Origin: Bradyrhizobium sp. CB2312 | GTDB taxonomy: Bacteria; Pseudomonadota; Alphaproteobacteria; Rhizobiales; Xanthobacteraceae | Reading direction: 5' to 3' | Assembly: GCF_029714425.1 (NCBI RefSeq) | Contig: NZ_CP121668.1 | Location: 1,261,501 to 1,325,500, forward strand | Length of the DNA stretch: 64,000 bases | Shown here: positions 59,144 to 64,000 of the stretch, piece by piece | Layout: every line of letters begins with the position of its first letter | Position numbering within the stretch: position 1 is the first letter of the stretch | Notes under the pieces: model-generated | Seen by the model: only the letters and a program-made list of their open reading frames with translations | Told to the model about the DNA's origin: nothing | Databases searched by the model: none | Program-made: the position numbers and the translations under genes

Positions 59144-60028
59144 CTAGATCCCCAGCAGCTTCCTTGCGTTCGCCTTCAACACCTTCGGCCGGATCTCGTC
59201 GCGGATCTCGATCTTGGCAAAATCCGACAGCCAGCGGTCCGGCGTGATCACCGGCCAGTCCGAGCCGAACAGCATCTTGTCCTGCAGGATCGAGTTGATG
59301 TAGCGCACCAGGATCGGCGGGAAGTATTTCGGCGACCAGCCGGAGAGGTCGATATAGACGTTCGGCTTGTGGGTCGCGACCGACAGCGCCTCTTCCTGCC
59401 AGGGGAAGGAGGGATGGGCGAGGATGATCTTGAGGTCGGGGAAATCGGCCGCGACGTCGTCCATGTACATCGGGTTGGAATATTTCAGCCGCATCCCCAT
59501 GCCGCCGGGCATGCCCGAGCCGACGCCGGTCTGGCCGGTGTGGAACAGCGCGATCGCGCCGCCATTGTTGATCTCTTCGTAGAGCGGATAGGCCATGCGG
59601 TCGTTGGCGTAGAAGCCCTGCATGGTCGGGTGGAATTTGAAGCCGCGCACGCCGTATTCCTCGATCAGCTTGCGCGCCTCGCGCGCGCCGAGCTTGCCCT
59701 TGTGCGGGTCGATCGAGACGAAGGGGATGAGGACGTCGAGATGGTCGGAGGCGATCTCCAGCATCTCCTCGTTCTTGTAGCGGCGGAAGCCGGTCTCGCG
59801 CTCGGCATCGACCGGAAAGATCACCGCGGCGATGTTCTTGGAGCGGTAGTAGGCCGCGGTCTCCGGCACGGTCGGCGGATGCTTGCGCGGCGACTTGAAG
59901 TACTCCGCCATCTGCGCCTGGAAATCGTCATAGCCGTCGTCGGGATGGGTGCCGCAGGGCTCCTCGGCATGGGTGTGGATGTCGATGGCGACGACGTCGT
60001 CGATGTTTGGCAGCTTCAGCTTTGGCAT
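59144..60028 (-). CDS. Amidohydrolase-2 family metal-dependent hydrolase
   Basis: A 294-residue TIM-barrel hydrolase. The metal ligands are HTH in AIDIHTHAE (17-19 region), H in GFKFHPTMQ, H in LAHPSFPW and D in LFGSDWPV. The family includes gamma-resorcylate and OHED-type decarboxylases and lyases acting on aromatic acids. I have a weak recollection of near relatives labelled 4-hydroxyphenyl-beta-ketoacyl-CoA hydrolase in rhizobia, but that could not be checked. It is the only gene of its direction here, with an AT-rich dyad upstream. Confidence 0.85.
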   Translation of the reverse strand: MPKLKLPNIDDVVAIDIHTHAEEPCGTHPDDGYDDFQAQMAEYFKSPRKHPPTVPETAAYYRSKNIAAVIFPVDAERETGFRRYKNEEMLEIASDHLDVLIPFVSIDPHKGKLGAREARKLIEEYGVRGFKFHPTMQGFYANDRMAYPLYEEINNGGAIALFHTGQTGVGSGMPGGMGMRLKYSNPMYMDDVAADFPDLKIILAHPSFPWQEEALSVATHKPNVYIDLSGWSPKYFPPILVRYINSILQDKMLFGSDWPVITPDRWLSDFAKIEIRDEIRPKVLKANARKLLGI

Positions 60029-60370
60029 TGGTGTCCTCCCGACGGGTTGTCAAATTGATTATATGATATAACGAATTTGGCAAGGCGTTGCCGGCGGCAA
60101 AAGTGCTGCCTGCAAAAGTCCTTGCTGTGCCTGGCCGCGAATGGACAAGATCGGGCCGATCCGGCCGTTTCTACTGTGCATGGGGTTGTTTTCAAGAATT
60201 TGCTGGCCCGGAACCAGGCAGTTAACATTGACATGACCTCCCGCCATGCCTTAAGAACCGCCCCGTCCCGGGCGGTCGGTCCGCCAGCGGGAAAAATCTC
60301 ATTTTGCCACATTCGCGCGTGCCGAAACGGTAGTGCCGAACACGGCCTTTCGAACGTTCAGGATTCTGCC
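60029..60370. other. Intergenic region between amidohydrolase and rpmJ
   Basis: This 342-bp stretch contains the TTATAT-G-ATATAA dyad at 60059-60071 (amidohydrolase promoter side) and a GC-rich hairpin ACCGCCC-CGTCCC-GGGCGGT at 60257-60276. Nothing coding is supported apart from rpmJ at the right edge. Confidence 0.6.
60059..60071. promoter_or_regulatory. AT-rich dyad upstream of the amidohydrolase gene
   Basis: TTATAT-G-ATATAA is a perfect palindrome around one base, 31-43 bp before the amidohydrolase start codon. In a GC-rich genome such an AT island often marks a promoter -10 region or a GntR-type operator. Confidence 0.5.
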
Positions 60371-60496
60371 ATGAAGGTCCGTAACTCCCTGAAGTCGCTG
60401 CGCGGTCGCCATCGCGCCAACCGCCTGGTCCGCCGCAAGGGCCGGGTCTATGTGATCAACAAGGTGCAGCGCCGCTTCAAGGCTCGGCAGGGCTGA
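60371..60496 (+). CDS. rpmJ: 50S ribosomal protein L36
   Basis: A 41-residue L36 protein ([25 protein letters not shown], then [16 protein letters not shown]). It is the form without the zinc-binding cysteines, typical of alphaproteobacteria. It sits in the large ribosomal subunit near the sarcin-ricin loop. The ATG at 60371 follows CAGGA. It stands alone, outside a ribosomal operon, as is usual for this paralogue. Confidence 0.93.
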   Translation: MKVRNSLKSLRGRHRANRLVRRKGRVYVINKVQRRFKARQG

Positions 60497-60616
60497 GCTA
60501 AGCGGCTGATTGCCCTCGCGGTCGCCTTTCGCGCGCTCCCGCAAGACCACGGTCTCACACGAGTTTGACGCCGCCCCTGCTATGCAAGGGCGGCTTTGCG
60601 CGTTTAGACTTTGATC

Positions 60617-61258
60617 ATGGCTGTGAGATTCCCTTTCGCGCGCACCCTGTGTCTAGCCCTCGTGCTGGGAACCGCCGGGCTGGCTCCAGCCCTGGCGCAA
60701 CAGGTCGAGCCGCCGCCCCCGCCCGGCAAGCAGAAGAAGCTCCCGGAGGCGCCTTCCAAGCTGCCGAAGGTCGATCGCAGCAAGAATCTCGATTTCCTGT
60801 TCGGCGCGCTGAAGGCTGCACCCGATGAGGTCAGCGCCAAGCATGTCGAGGCGCGGATCTGGGCGATCTGGATCCAGACCCCGAGCGACACCGCGGCGCT
60901 GCTGATGGCGCGGGCCAAGACCGCGGTCGAGGCGCAGAAGATCGACATCGCGATCAAGCTGCTGGACTCGGTCATCAAGCTCAGGCCCGACTATATCGAG
61001 GCCTGGAACCGGCGTGCCACGCTCTACTACATGCAGAACGATTATGGCCGCTCGCTCGCCGATATCCGTGAGGTGCTGATCCGCGAGCCCCGTCATTTCG
61101 GCGCGCTCGCAGGGCTCGGCATGATCATGCAGGAGGTCGGCGACGAGAAGCGCGCCCTCGAGGCCTACCGCAAGGCGCTCGCCGTCAATCCTCACCTCGA
61201 GAAGATCCCCGAGCAGGTCAAGGCGCTGACCGAGAAGGTCGAAGGCCGCGATATCTAG
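60617..61258 (+). CDS. Secreted tetratricopeptide-repeat protein
   Basis: A 213-residue protein with a signal peptide of about 27 residues (ending PALAQQ) and a Pro-rich start of the mature chain. Two or three TPR motifs are visible (DIAIKLLDSVIKLRPDYIEAWNRRATLYYMQNDY; SLADIREVLIREPRHFGALAGLGMIMQEVGDEKRALEAYRKALAVNP). It probably scaffolds an envelope complex. A hairpin follows its stop. Partner unknown. Confidence 0.85.
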   Translation: MAVRFPFARTLCLALVLGTAGLAPALAQQVEPPPPPGKQKKLPEAPSKLPKVDRSKNLDFLFGALKAAPDEVSAKHVEARIWAIWIQTPSDTAALLMARAKTAVEAQKIDIAIKLLDSVIKLRPDYIEAWNRRATLYYMQNDYGRSLADIREVLIREPRHFGALAGLGMIMQEVGDEKRALEAYRKALAVNPHLEKIPEQVKALTEKVEGRDI

Positions 61259-61286
61259 AGCACGGCTTTCCAGGAGGATCGTGCTC
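61258..61286. terminator. Hairpin after the TPR gene
   Basis: GAGCACG ... CGTGCTC (61258-61264 and 61280-61286) is a perfect 7-bp stem with a 15-base loop, starting at the TPR stop codon. A short AAAC follows but no T-run, so the terminator call is tentative. Confidence 0.35.
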
Positions 61287-61418
61287 AAACAATACGGACA
61301 ACTCGATCAGTTCTTGAGCCGGTGCGGCGGCGGTGGATTAACCACGATGAGACGCGCCGCGTTGCAAGGGGGACTGGCGCCACGGCCGCAGGCTTACCTT
61401 CATGGCAGGAGCACAGCC

Positions 61419-61679
61419 ATGAAGCGTTTGATCCTTGCAGTTACATTGCTGCTGGCGTGGGGGACGGTGAGTCTCGCCGACGGGTTGTTCTGGGTGGTCG
61501 GCAACCGCGCAACCGGCAAGTGCAACATCGTGACCAGCAATCCCGTGATCGACGGCGACATCTGGTTCGGCGATGGTCCCTACAAGTCCAGGGACGACGC
61601 CAAGCTTGCCCGCTCGACCATCCGTGCCTGCCCTGCCGTCACCCCTGACGAGGAAAAGGACGAGGACAGCACGAACTAG
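61419..61679 (+). CDS. Small secreted hypothetical protein
   Basis: An 86-residue protein with a signal peptide (MKRLILAVTLLLAWGTVSLA) and a mature domain containing two cysteines (KCNIVTSNPVIDGDIWFGDGPYKSRDDAKLARSTIRACPAV) that may form a disulfide. The layout resembles small periplasmic proteins widespread in Bradyrhizobium. CAGGAG before the ATG supports the start. Function unknown. Confidence 0.75.
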   Translation: MKRLILAVTLLLAWGTVSLADGLFWVVGNRATGKCNIVTSNPVIDGDIWFGDGPYKSRDDAKLARSTIRACPAVTPDEEKDEDSTN

Positions 61680-61691
61680 GCTGACTGCGTC

Positions 61692-61874
61692 CTAATGCAG
61701 GACGCTGCCGCCGCGCTCAGTCAGTCCGTGATCGGCTGCCGCGGCGTAGGCCCTTGCCAACTCCGCCTCGAGATGCTCGTTGATCAGGAGCAGCGCCCGC
61801 ACGGCACCGCGCAGATCACCGTTGCAGCTCGCCACGATCTCGTCGATCGCAGTGTCGTTCGATCTGAAGCTCAT
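61692..61874 (-). CDS. Small hypothetical protein
   Basis: A 60-residue helix-rich protein (AIDEIVASCNGDLRGAVRALLLINEHLEAELARAYAAA) that looks real for its composition and convergent position against the previous gene. No motif is recognised. Confidence 0.6.
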   Translation of the reverse strand: MSFRSNDTAIDEIVASCNGDLRGAVRALLLINEHLEAELARAYAAAADHGLTERGGSVLH

Positions 61875-62177
61875 CGAAAATTCTCCGGTTCAAACCAGGA
61901 CATATCCTGCCGGCCGTTCCTCGCATCCCCTGAGGCTGCGAGGAGGATCGGCGCCCACCCGCGTCTAAATGGCGGAACCGACCATGGCGATTATATGGAA
62001 GCCGCGATGACGACTGCATGAAGCTGGTCCGAGGCTTGTGTGTCACGAGGGAATGGCGTTGATTTTACTCGGCTTTTTAGTTCGGCAATTATGCACATAT
62101 CCACAGCCCCTCAATTGCGTTGGAAGCGCTGACGCTCTCCGGGCGAAACTAGCGCGTGCAAGACCCGTAATTACCCT
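61875..62177. other. Intergenic region upstream of the alpha/beta hydrolase gene
   Basis: This 303-bp stretch between divergent genes is AT-richer around 62050-62105 and includes an inverted-type AGGCTGCGAGG segment. No gene or large repeat is supported; a promoter for the hydrolase is likely in the AT-rich part. Confidence 0.5.
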
Positions 62178-63161
62178 GTGCCCTGGAACGTCCGGATTCT
62201 CCCCATGATCGTGATGTCAGTCGTGACGGCGCTGGTTCTGCTGGCGCTGGTCACGCAAGCCGGAATCCTGGCCGTGCAGCGCGCCTTTCCACCGCAGGGC
62301 CGGATGATCGAGGTCGAGGGCGCGACGCTCCACGCCTTCGACATCGGCCCCCGCGAGGCCGGTCTGCCGATCGTGATGCTGCACGGCGCGAGCTCCAATC
62401 TCGAAGCGATGCGGCGCCCGCTCGGCGACATGCTCGCGAGAGATCATCGCGTCATCCTGATCGACCGTCCCGGCCATGGCTGGAGCACACGCGCGCGGCG
62501 GCAGGATTCGACGCCGGAGATCCAGGCGCGGATGATCGACGAGGCCCTTGGCAAGCTCGGGATCGAACGCGCGGTGTTGGTCGTACATTCCTGGAGCGGG
62601 GCGCTCGGCGCGCGGATCGCGCTCGATCATCCGTCCCGCGTCGCCGGCCTCGTGATGCTCGCGCCCGTCACCCATCCGTGGCGCGGCGGGGTCGGCCGCT
62701 ACAACCAGATCATCGCAACGCCCGTGATCGGGCCGCTGCTCGCCTACACCATCACGCTGCCGCTCGGCTATTTTCTCGCCGAACCCGGCGCGCGCAACGT
62801 GTTCCTGCCGCAGATGATGCCGGATGGTTTCGTGCAGGACTCCGCAACGCCGCTGCTGCTGCGCCCGCGCGAGTTCATCGCCAATGCCTATGATCTGGTG
62901 ACACTGAAAGAGGCGGTGATTGCGCAAGCTCCGCGCTATGGCGAGATCAAGGTGCCGGTCACGATCATCGCCGGCGAGCCGGACAAGACGGTGAAAACCA
63001 GCATCCACGCGCGCCCGTTCGCCGCGACCGTGCCGAATGCGAAGCTGATCGTGCTGCCCGATCTCGGTCACATGGTGCAGAACGCCGTGCCGGATCTGGT
63101 GAAGACGGAGATCGAGGCGATGATCGGGAGAATAATCCCGGCGCAGGCGGTCGCCGACTAA
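62178..63161 (+). CDS. Membrane-anchored alpha/beta hydrolase
   Basis: A 327-residue alpha/beta-hydrolase-fold protein with an N-terminal hydrophobic segment (about residues 8-34). The oxyanion strand is MLHGASSN, the nucleophile is in VVHSWSGALG (S about 142), the acid follows strand 7 (IAGEPDKTV) and the histidine is in LPDLGHMVQN. All triad elements are present. Substrate is unknown; esters or epoxides are typical. The GTG start at 62178 is the only upstream candidate. It is convergent with cycA. Confidence 0.88.
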   Translation: MPWNVRILPMIVMSVVTALVLLALVTQAGILAVQRAFPPQGRMIEVEGATLHAFDIGPREAGLPIVMLHGASSNLEAMRRPLGDMLARDHRVILIDRPGHGWSTRARRQDSTPEIQARMIDEALGKLGIERAVLVVHSWSGALGARIALDHPSRVAGLVMLAPVTHPWRGGVGRYNQIIATPVIGPLLAYTITLPLGYFLAEPGARNVFLPQMMPDGFVQDSATPLLLRPREFIANAYDLVTLKEAVIAQAPRYGEIKVPVTIIAGEPDKTVKTSIHARPFAATVPNAKLIVLPDLGHMVQNAVPDLVKTEIEAMIGRIIPAQAVAD

Positions 63162-63225
63162 AGCGCAGTCGAGCGAAGCGGATGCCGGTTCGCGTGAGAA
63201 AAACGCGTCAAAACAAGAGGCAAGA

Positions 63226-63256
63226 GCTTCGGTTCTGATTCAATCAGAACCGAAGC
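63226..63256. terminator. Perfect 31-bp palindromic terminator between convergent genes
   Basis: GCTTCGGTTCTGATT (63226-63240), one base, and AATCAGAACCGAAGC (63242-63256) form a 15-bp perfect stem. On the minus strand the stem is followed by a T-rich stretch, so it should terminate cycA; it may also stop the hydrolase transcript. Confidence 0.75.
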
Positions 63257-63270
63257 GGCCGCTTGCACGC

Positions 63271-63666
63271 TTACTGCTTGATCTTCCCGTCCTTGTCGAA
63301 CTGCGAGACATAGGACCAGAGATTGTTGATCTCGTTCTCGTTCTTGATGCCGGCGAACGCCATCTTGGTGCCGGGGATCTTGGCCTTGGGGTCCTTGATG
63401 TATTCCTTGAAGGTGGCCTCGTCCCAGGTGATGCCGGAATTCTTGTTCGCGTCCGAATAACTGTAGTCCGGCGCGGTGCCGGACTTGCGGCCGTTGAGGC
63501 CGTTGAGCTCGGGGCCGACCTTGTTCTTGGCGCCTTCGCCGATCGCGTGGCAGGCCAGGCATTTGTTGAATGACGATTTGCCGGCCGCGACATCCTGCGC
63601 CATCGCGGCGGGTGCGGCGGCGGTCACGGTGAGGATCATCAGTGCGCCAAAAGTCAGTTTTGTCAT
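63271..63666 (-). CDS. cycA: Class I cytochrome c (c550/c2 type)
   Basis: A 131-residue periplasmic cytochrome c. A signal peptide of about 24 residues (ending AAMAQ) precedes the heme site CLACH (C36, C39, H40). The axial methionine M101 is in PGTKMAFAG, and the standard fold is seen (NKVGPELNGLNGRKSGTAPDYSYS). It closely matches the soluble cytochrome c550 of Bradyrhizobium as I recall it. It carries electrons from the bc1 complex to oxidases or reductases. Start 63666 (MTKLTFGAL) is chosen; a longer frame upstream adds 97 unlikely residues. Confidence 0.92.
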   Translation of the reverse strand: MTKLTFGALMILTVTAAAPAAMAQDVAAGKSSFNKCLACHAIGEGAKNKVGPELNGLNGRKSGTAPDYSYSDANKNSGITWDEATFKEYIKDPKAKIPGTKMAFAGIKNENEINNLWSYVSQFDKDGKIKQ

Positions 63667-63946
63667 CGGGTGCTCTTCGTCTCTTCCCTGGTGGGTTTGG
63701 CCTGTTCGGTCTCTTGCCTGGTCGGCAGTCGTCGAACCCGCCGGTTGTGGCAGGCCCGCCCGGCTTGGACAAGCTTTGAAACCATGACAGGTTTCATGGC
63801 TGCCTACTTGTCCCAGAGCGAACTCGCAGGAGATCGCGGCTCCGACTTTCGGATGGCCTACCCAAACCCTCGCGGACGTGATTGATTTGGCGTGACAAAT
63901 TGATCGTGCGGCGTGAGCCGGAAGGATTTGCCATAAGGGGTTTGAT

Positions 63947-64000
63947 ATGGCCATCATGATGCCTGCGAGCGACCAGGCGGTACTCGCGCGCCGCGCTGAG
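63947..64000 (+). CDS. Start of a protein-coding gene, cut by window end
   Basis: Eighteen codons run from ATG at 63947 to the edge (MAIMMPASDQAVLARRAE). AGGGG lies about nine bases upstream. The wording resembles the N-terminus of glycolate oxidase subunit GlcD in these bacteria, but the fragment is too short for a firm call. Confidence 0.4.
   Translation, partial: MAIMMPASDQAVLARRAE

Noticed and set aside
62097..62105. ATATCCACA, one mismatch from a DnaA box
   Set aside because: A single site without further boxes, AT-rich unwinding region or replication genes cannot support an origin.

Overview
The window looks like chromosomal DNA of a Bradyrhizobium-type alphaproteobacterium. It is GC-rich, has long spurious open frames opposite real genes, encodes a cytochrome c550 of the CycA type, and carries several families of short extragenic palindromes typical of that group. 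No rRNA, tRNA or CRISPR array was recognised. Gene identities are read from protein motifs and family knowledge; no database search was run.

Left third (1-27 kb): metabolism and transport. A truncated TfoX-domain gene opens the window. It is followed by a thiamine-diphosphate decarboxylase of the benzoylformate decarboxylase/acetolactate synthase type, a flavin monooxygenase, an M20 peptidase, a four-gene GltIJKL-type amino-acid ABC transporter and a D-amino-acid aminotransferase. An IS481-family element follows, inserted in the loop of a repeat palindrome. Next is a drug-efflux locus (AhpD-like protein, EmrB, EmrA, divergent LysR regulator) with a 49-bp regulatory block present twice. Then come an IaaH-type amidase, a fused indolepyruvate ferredoxin oxidoreductase with a divergent Lrp/AsnC regulator, two small unknown genes with a divergent LysR gene, and a three-gene catabolic operon (Ldh-type dehydrogenase, flavin monooxygenase, FAH-fold hydrolase).

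Middle (27-44 kb): signalling and surface polysaccharide. A 1369-residue protein with five tandem GAF modules, GGDEF and EAL precedes an exopolysaccharide region: galE, a WecG/TagA glycosyltransferase, a Wzz/BY-kinase-like protein with an altered P-loop, a methyltransferase, three glycosyltransferases, an O-antigen-ligase-type polymerase and a FemAB/CelD-like acyltransferase. The genes alternate in strand, and some divergent promoters carry strong dyads. The priming transferase, flippase and outer-membrane exporter are not in the window.

Right third (44-64 kb): small stress and metabolism units. These include a PCMT-like methyltransferase; a quinone/electrophile unit (WrbA, pirin, SDR, divergent LysR); a TctC-type binding protein; a nucleotide cyclase; an AraC/SDR/nitronate-monooxygenase unit whose SDR lacks the catalytic tyrosine; HAD and YbaK proteins; a lytic transglycosylase in lower-GC surroundings; an HxlR/SDR pair; an amidohydrolase; rpmJ; a TPR protein; small secreted proteins; an alpha/beta hydrolase; cycA; and the first codons of a further gene.

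No complete novel system is evident. The most interesting signals are regulatory and mobile: the IS481 insertion in a palindrome loop and its compound ends, the duplicated efflux operator, the paired repeats between the indolepyruvate oxidoreductase and its regulator, the K-to-R change in the BY-kinase-like P-loop, and the tyrosine-less SDR.
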